NCBI GenBank assembly: GCA_021018995.1
Contig: CM037588.1
Location: 143,921,725 to 143,985,724 of the forward strand
Reading direction: 5' to 3'
DNA from: Chloranthus sessilifolius
Lineage: Eukaryota > Streptophyta > Magnoliopsida > Chloranthales > Chloranthaceae
Length of the DNA stretch: 64,000 nt
Both the position numbers and the translations under genes were made by a program. The notes beneath the pieces were generated by a model. The model searched no databases, was not told where the DNA came from, and worked only from the letters and a program-made list of their open reading frames with translations. Shown in pieces: positions 1 to 10,779 of the stretch (the first letter of the stretch is position 1; every line of letters begins with the position of its first letter).

Positions 1-520
1 GACAATAAGTCAATTAGACGGTCCTGATCATACATCCACTGATGAAAAGAGATAAAAAAAAATCATCTTTGATGGTGATAATCAAAATATACCATATAAA
101 ACTAAAAAATTAATTCATTCTTATCTTAACAAAGCATGTTTACAAGTAATATGAATCATTAAACCCAAAAATCGTGAAAGCGAATCCCAACTAGGATATC
201 TCTAAATAAAGAAAATATCTAAGTGTTGAAATGAAATTTTCTATTCCGAATGCGCTTAATAATCAAATCAAATCCCCAAAATACAAAAAATTTCACAGAA
301 AATCGTTCAAATTAAACAGAAAACAACAAAAACGTGAATCATAGTAGAAAAACAACGATTTTGGCAACAATGCAGATCAGAAAACCAATCAAATGAAACA
401 AGAAGCAGAGATTAAAACAAAAAAAGGTATCAGATCTTACCGCAACGATGATCCCCAGGAGAAAAAATAAAATAAAATAAAAACCTTACCTGATCGTTTC
501 TTCAATGTTGCTTTAGGGCT
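1..520. other. AT-rich flank, no gene seen
   Basis: No convincing coding segment on either strand. The sequence is A-rich and could be intron or 5' flank of a neighbouring gene outside the window. Confidence 0.4.
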
Positions 521-660
521 TCAAGCTTCGTTCGACTTATGGAGACGATGAGAATCGCATCGAATCAAGCTTCGGCTTATGGAAACGATGAGGATCGCAT
601 TGAATCAAGCTTCGGGTTATGGAGACAAGAAGGATCGAATCGAATCAAGCTTGGGCTTAA
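521..660. repeat. 40-bp tandem repeat, about 3.5 copies
   Basis: Units beginning CAAGCTTCGGCTTATGG recur at about 523, 566, 606 and 646, so the period is 40 bp; the first unit carries 3 extra bases. Each unit contains an AAGCTT site and a GATCGCAT or GATCGAAT segment. Units differ by several substitutions, so the array is not very recent. Confidence 0.8.
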
Positions 661-717
661 GATCACATCGAATGAAGACGATTAGCAAGGACTAAGAAGA
701 GAAATGAGTATTTGGAG

Positions 718-1025
718 AGACGCTCCCGCGCTCAATTTCATTTAGCAGGGTATTTGGGCGCCCAATTTATTTTCCAACTTAAGATCCCAAGTTCGAGGCA
801 CCTTAGTTATAGAAAACCAGGCCGTTGCATTTTATGAAAGAGACGCTCAATATACTTTATAACTTAAGGTCACAGGTTCGAGTAGGCTTACGTATACAAA
901 ATAGGCCGTTGCATTTTAGAAACTACTGATTTGGGCAGTTGTATCGGTAGATTTGTCCACAACGGCCAGAGACTGTGGTTTTCTTTAGGCAAGTAGTGTT
1001 GCTTATTCTTCATTTTCACGTAGTG
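718..1025. mobile_element. Duplicated 85-bp unit ending in a CACTA-like terminus
   Basis: Two imperfect direct copies (about 776-834 and 861-918) share AACTTAAG, GGTTCGAG or AGTTCGAG, and AGGCCGTTGCATTTTA. The block ends at 1025 with ACGTAGTG, which reads CACTACGT on the minus strand, like a CACTA terminus. The CAACGGCC/GGCCGTTG repeats would be subterminal motifs. No left terminus was found, so this is at best a non-autonomous or truncated element. Confidence 0.4.
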
Positions 1026-1811
1026 ATAGGCTGGTTTACCTGCAGTAATGCAGTATTCACTTGGTGTATCTACCTACCAAGCTGGTTGCTTTGGGATGAA
1101 AGAATTGAAGGGCAATGTGCCATATGTTAACTCCAAAGTACAAGGAATGCCTGCAACAGGTATTGTTGGATTTGTCCATACTTCTGCATCTGCTTTAGTT
1201 TGCTTCTTGTTTCCTTTCTTCCTTGGCTTTCCATGTTTCCCTGTTGCTTTAGTTTGCTTTTCTGTGTTTTTTGTGGGCGTGCTGCTGGTGCTATAGCTTC
1301 TGGCTGACGGCATAGGCAATCTTTCTTTTGTATGCTTGTTTCTTTTATTGTATTCTTTACCATTTAAAAAAAAAAGATAAACACTTTAATCCATCACACG
1401 AAAAGAAAGAGCATCAAATGTGATGAGGGTTTGTAACATAATCCATGAAATTTTTTCAACAGAAAATTTCAATTTCTGAAGCTTGCTGGGTCTCTTTTCA
1501 TGGCAAGTGAAAGACAAATGGAGGAGGATTTAAGGAGGCCACGTCCACATCAAAGTGACCACTAAACCTGTAAAACGAGGAACCTGTAGCATTCATGTTG
1601 CTTCCCGATAGATTAGGTTTTCTGGGTTGTGCAAGGACATTTTAAAAAAAGTTTTCTGATGCAATAATTTGATTTTGTGCACCAGAAATTTATAGCTTTC
1701 GCTGTATTCGTAAAGTGTATTTACAATATTGCCATATCGGTAACAATGAATTGTCATATCTGAAATCTAGGAGTCATGAATAATAATAGCAGTCTTTGTT
1801 TTCCCCCTCAG

Positions 1812-1871
1812 GTAACGGATGCATGGCTTCCTTATGCACCCGTGAAGAACAATCCTGAAGATGCTTCTAAG
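1812..1871 (+). CDS. Candidate 20-codon exon of an unknown gene
   Basis: A pyrimidine-rich tract and AG at 1810-1811 precede a 60-nt phase-0 open segment that begins VTDAWLPYAPVK. A consensus donor (AAG then GTAAAAG) follows at 1872. The codons look plant-like and flanking DNA is AT-rich, as expected for introns. I do not recognise the protein and no adjoining exon is certain. It may belong to the same broken gene as the segments at 2624 and 17076, or to none. Confidence 0.3.
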
Positions 1872-2623
1872 GTAAAAGTTTCTTGTTTAAATTTATTGTG
1901 AATTTAAAGAACTGGTGTACAATGAGCCAATGTCTCATTGTAGACAACGAGATAGGTCTTGTCAGCTGTGCGGCAAGTGGACTTTGAGGCACACAGGCTT
2001 TAAAGAACACTGAAATCTGTGCACGTCTCAAAGTTACAGCTGACAAAATATCAGCTCATTGCTAGGATGAGTCTGGAATGAGCCGTTGGCTCATTGTAGC
2101 AAAAATTTTGAATCTCGAATTCAAAAGAGAGCTGCTACTTCCACACCAACATATTGGTTTTGGTCTCTTTAATTTGTTTGGCCTTCCAGATCAACGAAAG
2201 TAATGGAGGTGTTCGTTGGTTCACTTTTGTTGTTTTGAGGAGTAATTTGTCATTGGAGGTTAGGAGCTCAAAAACACATGAAATGTTTAAGCTAATGCTA
2301 AATTTGTGTAGAAGAACTTGTTGATGATCATTCACTAAGTGAAATTGAGATCATTTTAATTTGGTGTATTGTGGACTATAATTTCCGTAGTAAATTTTTG
2401 AATGCTTTAGTTGATTGATTTGAATCATGAGTTCTTATGTGGACCAATGATGTTTTATTTTTGTTTTATCTGTTGCCTTTTCAGTTTATCGTTTTGCCCT
2501 TTCAAGAGGAAGCTTTTCTAACTCTTTAGTGTGGCTTGACAATGTTTTGGGAAACTTTCTTTGGAAAGAGTAACTACCAAAGTGCGATTGTGATATGTGG
2601 CTTTATTTTTCGGTTGAGGAGCA

Positions 2624-2727
2624 ATGACAAGTGACAATATAAGGAGCGGTAGGAGAGGACTGAATGTCACTGCTCTTCCCGAAGGGAGCAGTGATGATGG
2701 CTTGCGGAAAATGCAGCCGACACATGG
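2624..2727 (+). pseudogene. Possible first coding exon of a MYB3R-type gene
   Basis: An ATG opens 34 codons plus 2 nt, followed by a GTAAAT donor at 2728. The peptide ends in GLRKMQPTHG. This resembles the N-terminal exon of plant three-repeat MYB (MYB3R) regulators, where a similar segment precedes the RTSGPTRRS part and the first MYB repeat. A degenerate R1-like segment occurs at 17076-17160 on the same strand. Gypsy element A lies between them, which would put the insertion in an intron. The family match is from memory of MYB3R architecture and no other MYB exon was found, so I treat it as a candidate remnant. Confidence 0.35.
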
Positions 2728-2945
2728 GTAAATTACTAAATAACTTTTTCTGTCTTAACTTAGTGTTTTCTTTGTTTCAGTTTCTTTCAGTTTTAAGTAT
2801 TTTGATATTTTAATATTCTTGTATGAATTCGCTGCTGGTATTTCTATGGTTGTGTAGTTGTTGACACTGAGATGATCGGTAAGTATATATATGCATTTAT
2901 ACTTGTTCTTGTCAGCACCGTATTGGAATAATTTTATAGGGTTCA

Positions 2946-3333
2946 TGGGTCCTTAGAAGCCTTCTAAGATGGATTTCCTTAGAAGCCTATCATTAAGCCA
3001 TGTGGTAAAAGTGTTCGAGCAATTAAAGACATCAAAGTAGCAGCTCTATTTTTATTTTAAGTGAGTCGGTCCAAAAGCCTCAAAGCACTTTAATATCGAC
3101 CGCTTTAATATCGACCCTTTTTCATATCTTTTAATTGTCCATTTTATAAAGTTCTATACTTTTGTAAAATATTTTTTAATTGGGGTAATTTTGGACTGAC
3201 TGTAGTATAGAGGATGACCATCCACTTTGAGTAGTTGGATTGACGTACGATGTATGCCAAGTGGCGCCACCTGAATTAATACTAGCTTGTAAGAAGGTTC
3301 ATCTTAGAAGTCTTCTAACGGGGGTTGGTCCCA
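2946..3333. mobile_element. MITE-like element with imperfect terminal inverted repeats
   Basis: The left end reads GGGTCCTTAGAAGCCTTCTAAGATG. The right end is a near reverse complement: CATCTTAGAAGTCTTCTAAC followed by GGTTGGTCCC. No coding capacity. The length (about 390 bp) suits a MITE. Target duplication was not resolved. Confidence 0.4.
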
Positions 3334-4115
3334 ATTTTATATGGTGGAGGACCACTTTTGTATGTTTAGATGCCGAGTACTATTTGAATGGGGGAAAGAT
3401 CTATTTGTTCTTTCAATTTGGACACTGTGATATTTACTCACTATTTGGCCTAAGACTTGGCATATATTTGGTGTTGCTCACCGATTTTTTTATTTTTCCT
3501 CCCTTAATCTTAATTTTTTTTGTTAGGATGATTAAACTTGCGGCACTTTTTTTTAATTGAGTGATGTACATAGTACATTAATCCCTATGTTTTTGTAGGA
3601 CATGTGGCCCTACACGCCATTCGACAAAGGGGCATTGGACACCAGTGAGGTGGAGTTCAATTATGGTGGACTGTGCTTTGTTCATGTAATTTGGAGGATC
3701 AAATATACTGCCAACTTACCATATATTGTTTGGAAAATCTTCCCATTTCCCCTTTTAGTTTTACATTGAATTGGCAAGGTTTCAACTGGAAACAAAGGGA
3801 TTTATTTAATGTTTTGTTTTATTAATTGATATTGATATAAGTTCATACTCTTTTCCCATACTTAGATGATGTTTTGCAGGTTGGATTTGCTTCTCTTGAG
3901 CTTATCTCATCTTGTTCTCTATGCCATTAAAATTATCAAAGTTATCACAAATATAGGAACTCTATTCCATATTTTATCTTTCTTTAGGAAAGAAAGTGTG
4001 ATTCTTTTCAAGTTTATAAGATTGAAATGTTAAAAAAAAAACAAGACTTATCTCCACACTCTTTCTTTCTTCATGAGCAACTAGCAATTAGTCTTTTAAT
4101 CGAAGTCACGTTTGC
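3334..4115. other. Intergenic or intronic AT-rich DNA
   Basis: No gene supported. A stretch after the AG at 3599 reads open for about 30 codons (DMWPYTPFDKG...), but it has no recognisable homology or clear donor. Position 4111-4115 (TTTGC) is the left target-site copy of gypsy element A. Confidence 0.4.
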
Positions 4116-6801
4116 TGTGACAACCTAGATTTCTGTGCCATCGGGATCATGCTCTAGATGATCCCCGAGACAAATCACAGAGTGTCTGCTCGTCTAGCGG
4201 AAATCAGAGCAGACACTGTCCAGCAGTGGCAGATCGAGTCATCATATATGGCTTTTAAATGAAAGAAACAATAAAATTTACATATATATATATCAAAAGA
4301 ATATACATCCTCAAAACGGAACCAAGAAGAACCACTGGTGATGGACATCCATCACCCAAACAATGGTTCCTGATAGTGGTTCCTATAGAATGTATAATAA
4401 TACAAATAAAAACATCTATAGATAGTAATTACAGAAAGTGGCCACCAGGCACACGATAATCCAGAGTATCATACAAAAATCCCAAAATAAAAGACTCAAG
4501 TACCAAGGCTATAGATAAAAATCGTCTGCCTGGACGTCAGTCTCCTCGTCCTCAGCCTCAGCCTCTGGATTAAGCTGGGAATCAGGATCGCTCTCGGTGC
4601 CGGGAGCTCTAGCCTCAGAACCTAAAATGTTAATGAAAACAGGGTGAGCTACATCTAAGCTCAATAGAAGAATCCCAACTAAAATGTAATGAATATGCAG
4701 GACATGATATCTCAAAGCAGGAAATCAAATCAGAACGTGCAGACAGGGCAAAATCAGATCAATTACTGAGCTTTAAAACAAGAAACAGATGCTATGCAAG
4801 TGTATAATCGGTGACTTAAATTGTATATATTTTCTAACTTAAGAAACTCTCATGAATATATAACACGGAGTAAACAGGAATCTACCGATAGGAAACCCCA
4901 ACCAATCATCGTTCAAATAAATAATTTTAGGGTGCAATAATGCCTCATTGATGGAGTGCAATTGTGCCGAGGGATTAACAAAACAGATGCACAAGTGTGT
5001 CAAGCACGGATATACCGCCGAGTCGGTGGAAATCATCTGGTTAAATCATTAAATCACATACACACATAGACCTCACAAATCAGATAGCAGAAATTAGGAG
5101 CAGATTTCAGAATATCAAAACAGGATATCAAAACAGGAAACAAATCAGAGATTTATGATATATAAGCATGCTTGTTAAAAATAGAAATCAGGGTGCAGAT
5201 ATGAAAGAATCATGAAATCATAATCAAAAGCATTTTTAGGTTGGATTTCCCCTACCTCAGGTCAGACCTCTTTCTAAGCAAATCTAAAGCTTTTCAGAGC
5301 GTCATGGTCTGATCCTAGACCATAAATATAGTACACTAAGTGTTAGGAATGTTAGAATATCAACTGGCGCTGTGTCAAGTAGTGTTCAATTTACAAAAAT
5401 AAAACAGGTCAAAAACAGGGGTGATTGATCAATCAACACCTTGATTGATCGATCAATCCTCCTCCTTGATCGATCAATGACCTCATTGATCGATCAATAC
5501 CCTCCAATTACTCCTAGGTAACAAGGTTAATTGATCGATCACCTCCTCTTATTGATCGATCAATGCATCAATTGATCGATCAATAGATCCTCACTCTTCA
5601 CACTTGACAGAGGAAAATTGATCGATCATTAACTTAGTTGATCGATCAATCTGTCTCATTGATCAATCAATGACCTCATTGATCGATCACCAACCTAAAT
5701 TTTCAAATTTCCCTCTTCTTGTTCTCATTCTCACTTTATATAGATTGATTGATCAATCTCCTTATTGATCGATCAATCCATGCCAGTGATCGATCAATAC
5801 CCTTATTGATTGATCAATCTTTACCATTGATCAATCATTCTCTCTGTGATCGATCAATCCTCACAAGTGATCGATCAATTAGCAAATTGATCGATCAATG
5901 CCGCTCGAGCATTGAACTTCCAGAAAATCAACTCTACTGTTCCCTCTTTATTTTTATACAAATTGATCGATCAACCCAGAATTGATTGATCAATCTTCAG
6001 GATTGATCGATCAACCCAGCATTGATCGATCAATCTTCAGGATTGATCGATCAATAATGACAGTTCCTCTGTCATTAATGGAGGTCACTCCTTTGACCCA
6101 TTTTCAACCCCTTTTTCATTAATGGTTTCTAACCATCTCTACACACACATAAATATAGTATAAGGGGCTCTAATCTTGCCCCAATTAAGCGTAAAAGCCC
6201 ACCTTTAAACGGGCCCATTCGGGGTCTCGGCAAACGCAATCCGAGAAGGTTTCGGATTCCAAATCAAAAGGCTCGTCGCCGTCATGACTCAGAACAGCAA
6301 ATCTGTGGCTCCGCTTCGACACGTAGCGATAGCACACCTCCTCGCAAAGAAGATTCGACATATCAACGTCGATCTGACACTCCTAGCTCGGGTAATCACA
6401 ACCTTAGGTTCTTTCTTTTGTTTATTTTCACACGTAAGGATTCTTAAAACCCAATCCTCTCAGCTACAGATTTCTAGAACTCAAGAAGAAGAAGGGTAGA
6501 GAGAGATTCTAGCTCTTCCTTCCCTTATAAGCTACCAAAATGAAATATCTCTGATATTTCAGTTTCACCTAATTTAAACTCCGGTGTTGAGCACTTACAC
6601 GGTTGCTACGGTGTAACATGTCGCATCGACATCTTCCTAGCCTCATACTTACACACGAAGTCGTACATGACTTCATCTAACTATGGGCTAAACTTATTTC
6701 TAATAATATTGATTACAAATTTTTAAATTTGTCTCGATTTTTATGCCGGGCATGCATATCGAAGTAGTTAGGTTCGTGTTCACAATTTTAGGGTCGTTAC
6801 A
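4116..6801 (-). repeat. Element A 3' LTR (left copy), 2.69 kb
   Basis: Begins TGTGACAACC and ends GGGTCGTTACA on the plus strand. It is co-linear with 14289-16940, and with element C LTRs over the first about 100 bp and other segments. The palindrome cluster occupies 5424-6057. A conserved block near 4890-5030, describing an inverted GTCGGTGG/CCGAC neighbourhood, is shared with the other Tekay LTRs here. Confidence 0.9.
5424..6057. promoter_or_regulatory. TTGATCGATCAA palindrome cluster in element A left LTR
   Basis: Eighteen copies of the core TGATCGATCA and six variants lie within about 630 bp, separated by non-repeated spacers of 7-60 bp. All six variants change only the central CpG (GATTGATC or GATCAATC). 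The sites are dispersed and often paired about 10 bp apart, so this is not a simple microsatellite. Function is unknown. A protein-binding or silencing-target role is inference. Confidence 0.85.
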
Positions 6802-6816
6802 TTATCCCCCCCTTAG
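6802..6816 (-). other. Polypurine tract of element A
   Basis: On the minus strand a purine run (CCTAAGGGGGGGGATAA) lies directly against the 3' LTR. This is the plus-strand priming site expected at that position. Confidence 0.8.
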
Positions 6817-7087
6817 GAATTTTTGTCCTCAAAAATGTCAGGGAGGTCGTCGGAGATGCAGGGAGTACAATTAGCAGGCGAATAGAGCAAACAGGAATCA
6901 AAATATATGCAGACGGAAAGTTAAATGGAATGCAGAATGAGTACAATATACAGATATAATAAATAAAAGAACAACACATAATAGCATAGTAAATACCTAC
7001 TAGGATGTCAGATGATCCGGCCTCGTCAGGAGTAGGTCGATGGGGGCGGGGTGGAGGTGTACGATAGTCACGAGGATCCACCGTATG

Positions 7088-8416
7088 CTAACGGGCGTGA
7101 GCAATCATCGGTGTGGACATGGTGGCGTATAAGTGCTGCATGACGAGCTCGTGCATACCCTCGTGGTAATCCAGCTGATGATGAATCTGACGCTGGAACG
7201 CCTCCATCCCATCCAACCGCTCGTGGATATGCCGGTTACCCTCCACAAGCTCACGAAGCATCGCTGCGACATCCACTGAGGAAGGAGGAGGGGGATGTGA
7301 TGTGGTGTGACGAGGTGGCCGACATGGTGTGGTGGGGACAAGGCGAGTAGACACCTCAGGCCGAGGTGGCGGATCAAGTGGTGCCTTCCCCTCTCCAAGT
7401 ACGTGCTCAATGGGCGCCGCACCCTCTGCAACGGCAGGATCAACGGGCTCAGCGGCTCCCTCCTCTCCCTCTGGTAACCGCCTGACTAGCAGGTTGTAAC
7501 TCTTGGACCAGTCCTTGAGGTGGAAGACCTTCATGTTGTTGACCATCCGCGGCTCACTAGGAGCCAAACTATACCCCTCACGTAGAGCAACGTATTGCTC
7601 CACCATCTTTGTAATCAAGCGAGCGTAGGGAATCTGTTTCTTGACCCCAGTCTTTAATTTCACTTACATCAGGTCCTTGGCATTTAGGATGCCATCAATG
7701 ACCAAATCTGCCACAGAGAACCAATGGTTCTCAAAGGCAGAAAAGAGGGCCTGTTGCACAACGCCAGTCTGTGAGGACTTGTGCAAGAATGGGTTGAGTA
7801 TACACTTGATATAGGTATCAAGCACCCACAATTGGTTAGGTAACTAGGCCCGTGTGATGGATTGCCCTTTCCCATGTTGACCTTGAGTCATCTTGGTGAC
7901 CACATCGGGAAAAGGGGCGTCTTTAATGTATGGGGGCCCTAATCCACAGGTTTCAATGTAAACCGACGTGCACTGTAGGGCAGCAGCTACATGAAACTGG
8001 TTAAACTTATACTCAAACCCGTCAATCGAAGTGACGAGTCAATGTCAATTATCACCCTAATGAAGGTTTTAGAAAAATAGCCTCACGATCCGGGGGAAAT
8101 AATGATCGTGGAATGCGAGAAGGGGTTTCAACCCGAGCTTTCGAATGTATCCCATGGCCCAAACCATCTCGGGCCGATCCTCATAAAGTGTAGAGGCAAA
8201 TACATACCCAGAGACGAAGGTTTTGGAAATCCACCATGGGTTGGGGACTTCGCACTCAATTTGGGTCGGTACGGGGGCTTGGACGGGTGGAACCACGTCC
8301 GCAACAGGTGCCACGGGTGGCATGAGAGGTTAGGGAATGGGTTCGGGGGGTGGTACCGAAGTACGAACCCGGGACATTGGAGTCTTACGCGAAGCGTTCT
8401 TCGTTCGTGGTCCCAT
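7088..8416 (-). pseudogene. Third ORF (env position) of element A, degenerate
   Basis: About 440 codons on the element's sense strand, lying after the chromodomain and before the polypurine tract. The start is taken at 8416 because MGPRTKN matches the element C copy. Recognisable parts in order: a proline-rich N-terminus; WWISKTF; a segment with LGLKPLL and PRIVRLFF; IDGFEYKFN; IPYARLITK; LKDWSKSYNLLVRRLP; and a His-rich C-terminal segment (HIHERLDGMEAFQ). In-frame stops follow EPIP, LFF and several later residues, mostly where element C has CAA, CAG, CGA or TGG. The protein looks like the plant transposon-protein domain often found in retroelements (PF20167-like). That assignment is from memory. 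No signal peptide or membrane segment is seen, so it is not an obvious envelope. Confidence 0.75.
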
Positions 8417-8576
8417 GGCGTAAAAAGCTCAAAAATGGATAAAAGAACTCAAAAGAACCAAAAAGGAGGGTTTTACCGATCTAATGGAGGGAAATTCACA
8501 CGAAGCACGCAGAAGAAAGAGGTCGGATGGCCGGAAAATACGTCAGACGTAAGGTTGAACTCAAGCGCCAAGGTCT

Positions 8577-8986
8577 CCTTGATCGATCACACCTCTTTGT
8601 ATCGTGCAAATGAGTTGTTTAAAACTCAATTCTCTCTTAAGACCCCAGGATTGATCGATCAATGCGCTTATTGATCGATCAATAGAGCATCTAAAAAGCC
8701 CTGACCCAATACATTGATCGATCACTCACTTACTGTTGATCGATCAATGACACATGAATTGATCGATCAATCAACAATTACTAAACACAATGCTCAAACT
8801 AGTGTTGATCGATCAATATCCTTATTGATTGATCAATTGTCCACTTTGATCGATCAACCAACCTTGGTGATCAATCAATACCCTTATTGATCGAGCAATC
8901 AACAAAACTGAACATGAGGCTTCACCTATCATTGATCGATCACCTTAATATGTTGATTGATCAATCACTAAATTGATCGATCAATT
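8577..8986. promoter_or_regulatory. TTGATCGATCAA palindrome cluster upstream of element A third ORF
   Basis: Ten exact TGATCGATCA cores and four variants, three of them at the central CpG, occur about 160-570 bp upstream of the third-ORF start. It is the same motif as in this element's LTRs but lies in internal, non-LTR DNA. The position suggests a promoter or insulator for a separate third-ORF transcript (inference). Confidence 0.8.
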
Positions 8987-9181
8987 AAGACCGTGAAACA
9001 AATTCTTAACAGTCATTTCCCGAATGCGATTAGACCGCACTTCGAAAGTGAGGGTATATGTACCTCACATACAAAACTCGCAATAGCAGATTACACGGGT
9101 CAAACGATGCGTGCTTACACATGAGAAATACACAATTATGATGATGAATTTTAAGCAAAATTCATAAAATTACCTCTCATG

Positions 9182-9601
9182 TCAGGTAAACAAGTGTGGA
9201 TACTGCTCATGGATCTCAGTTGCGAGCTCCCAAGTAGCTTTGGAAGCTGAATGATTTCTCCACTTCACGAGTACTAAAGGAATCAACTTGGTTTGCAAAA
9301 TTTGATCTCTATGATCCAAGATCGCTATCGGTTCCTCAATCACCGTCAGGTCCTCTTACAACTCAATCGGCTGAAAATCCAAGACGTGAGTCGAGTCGCG
9401 CACGTATCATCGTAGCAGGGAAACATGAAAAACATTATGCATGCTTGCCAACTGTGGTGGCAAAGCAATCTGATAAGCGACTTCGCCAACCTGTCTGAGT
9501 ACCTCAAAGGGATTGATATATCGAGGACTCAACTTCTCTCGCTTCTCGAAGTGCATAACGCCCTTGGTTGGCGAGATCTTCACAAAGACCTTATCTCCGA
9601 C
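9182..9601 (-). pseudogene. Element A integrase C-terminal module and chromodomain
   Basis: Reads VGDKVFVKISPTKGVM, then KLSPRYINPFEVL (the GPY/F-type module), FHVSLLR, and a chromodomain-like end with LVLVKWRNH and TWE before HLFT and a stop. In chromoviruses this part binds chromatin and steers integration. A stop follows SLLR (the C copy has MLRRYV), so the copy is broken. It is joined to the integrase core by the 9602-9677 intron-like segment. Confidence 0.8.
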
Positions 9602-9677
9602 CTGAAAATAGTAGTTAATTCCATAGCTAATCATTTTAACTAGGAATAGTAAATTGCTCGAACACATCTAAGTATAC
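9602..9677 (-). other. Intron-like 76-bp GT-AG segment in element A pol
   Basis: On the minus strand VEF is followed by TAG, then GTATAC...TTTTCAG, then VGDKVF. Excision leaves the EF(Q)VGD junction that is contiguous in ordinary Tekay elements. The segment has the same length and place as in element C. The last upstream codon is TAG here and CAG in C. Confidence 0.7.
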
Positions 9678-10770
9678 CTAAAACTCGACGTGCGTTCGAT
9701 GGAGATCGGCATAGCTCTTTTGGCGACTTTGAGCAACCCTCAATCTTTCGCGGATCAATCGAACTGTCTCGAGTGTACAGTCCAAGATATCAGGTCCCAA
9801 AACAAGCTTTTCACTAACTTCTTCCCAATTCAAAGGAGATCTGCATCGTCGTCCAACTGTGATAGCCCAGATTTCTGTGCCCAAAAATCCGTGCCATCAG
9901 GATCATGCTCTGGATGATCCCCGAGATAAATCACAGAGTCTCTGCTCATCATCCATACAAGGCTTCATAAGGTGCCATCCTACTACTCGACTGATAGCTA
10001 TTATTGTAAGCGAACTCGATCAGAGGTAAATTCTGATCCCATGAACCATGAAAGTCCAACATACATGCACGCAACATATCCTCTATGATCTGGTTCACTC
10101 TCTCAGTCTGCCCTTCTATCTGAGGATGAAACGCTGAGCTAAACTCCAATCTAGAACCCATGCCTTCTTGAAATCGTCGTCAGAATTGCGACGTATAGAG
10201 TGGATCTCTATCACACACGATGTTGACTGGTATGCCATGTAACCGAACTATCTCCTTCATTTACAACTCTGCAAGGTTATTGGTTGTATATGTAGTCTGG
10301 TACGACAGAAAATGTGTAGACTTTGTCAGTCGATCTATAATGACCTAGATGGCATTATTCTTTCTCAATGTGTTTGGTAATCCCAAGATAAAGTCCATAG
10401 AAATGGCTTCCCATTTTCACTCTGGCACTGGTAACGGTTGTAATAATCCTATTGGATTTCGATGGTCTACTTTCACCTGTTGGCAGACCAAACATCAAGA
10501 AATGTAGTCCGCCACATCTTTCTTCAGTCCTCTCCACCAAAAACTTCACTTGAGATCTTGGTACATCTTGGAACTCTCGGGATGTATAGCATATGTAGAC
10601 TTGTGTGCTTCCTCCAAAATCGTATCCTTCAGATCCTTATTATCAGGTATGCGCATCCGATCTCTGAATAGCAAAGTACCATCATCCTTGATGGAGAAAT
10701 CAGGTCTAATCCCATTGATCACATCCTTTCTAATGGCTATAAGCTCATCATCAATCATCTAGAGCTTACG
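9678..10770 (-). pseudogene. Element A integrase, broken
   Basis: The N-terminal H2C2 zinc region is seen near 10590 (HPESSKMYQDL). The catalytic core end includes FHPQIEGQTERVNQIIEDML (9949-10161), which carries the acidic residue of the DDE triad. The terminal part reads RERLRVAQSRQKSYADLHR. It is split by many stops and by the inserted LTR piece at 9859-9951. Confidence 0.75.
9859..9951. repeat. LTR-start fragment inserted in element A integrase
   Basis: About 93 bp beginning TGTGATAGCCCAGATTTCTG closely match the first bases of the A and C LTRs, especially C. In element C the flanking integrase sequence is continuous at this point. TCCA occurs on both sides (about 9852-9855 and 9952-9955), consistent with a short target duplication. 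Confidence 0.75.
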
Positions 10771-10779
10771 CACGTTATC

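Noticed and set aside
774..885. SINE or tRNA-like B box (GGTTCGAG)
   Set aside because: Only the B-box-like string is seen. No A box at the right distance, no tRNA fold and no A-rich tail.
1048..1296. 82-codon open frame with Phe-rich C-terminus
   Set aside because: Overlaps several other frames in a T-rich, low-complexity region, with no domain or splice context.
3240..3560. 106-codon open frame
   Set aside because: Begins inside the MITE-like element at 2946-3333 and runs into T-rich DNA. No homology recognised.
5749..5985. 78-codon ORF rich in ID/IDRS repeats
   Set aside because: It is the translation of the GATCGATC palindromes in the LTR and changes frame between LTR copies.
5424..6057. 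CRISPR-like array of short repeats
   Set aside because: The palindromes are 10-12 bp with spacers of irregular length, lie inside plant LTRs and are shared between copies. No cas genes. Not a CRISPR.
8102..8674. 190-codon plus-strand ORF
   Set aside because: Antisense to the third ORF of element A and running into palindromes. It is not conserved in element C.
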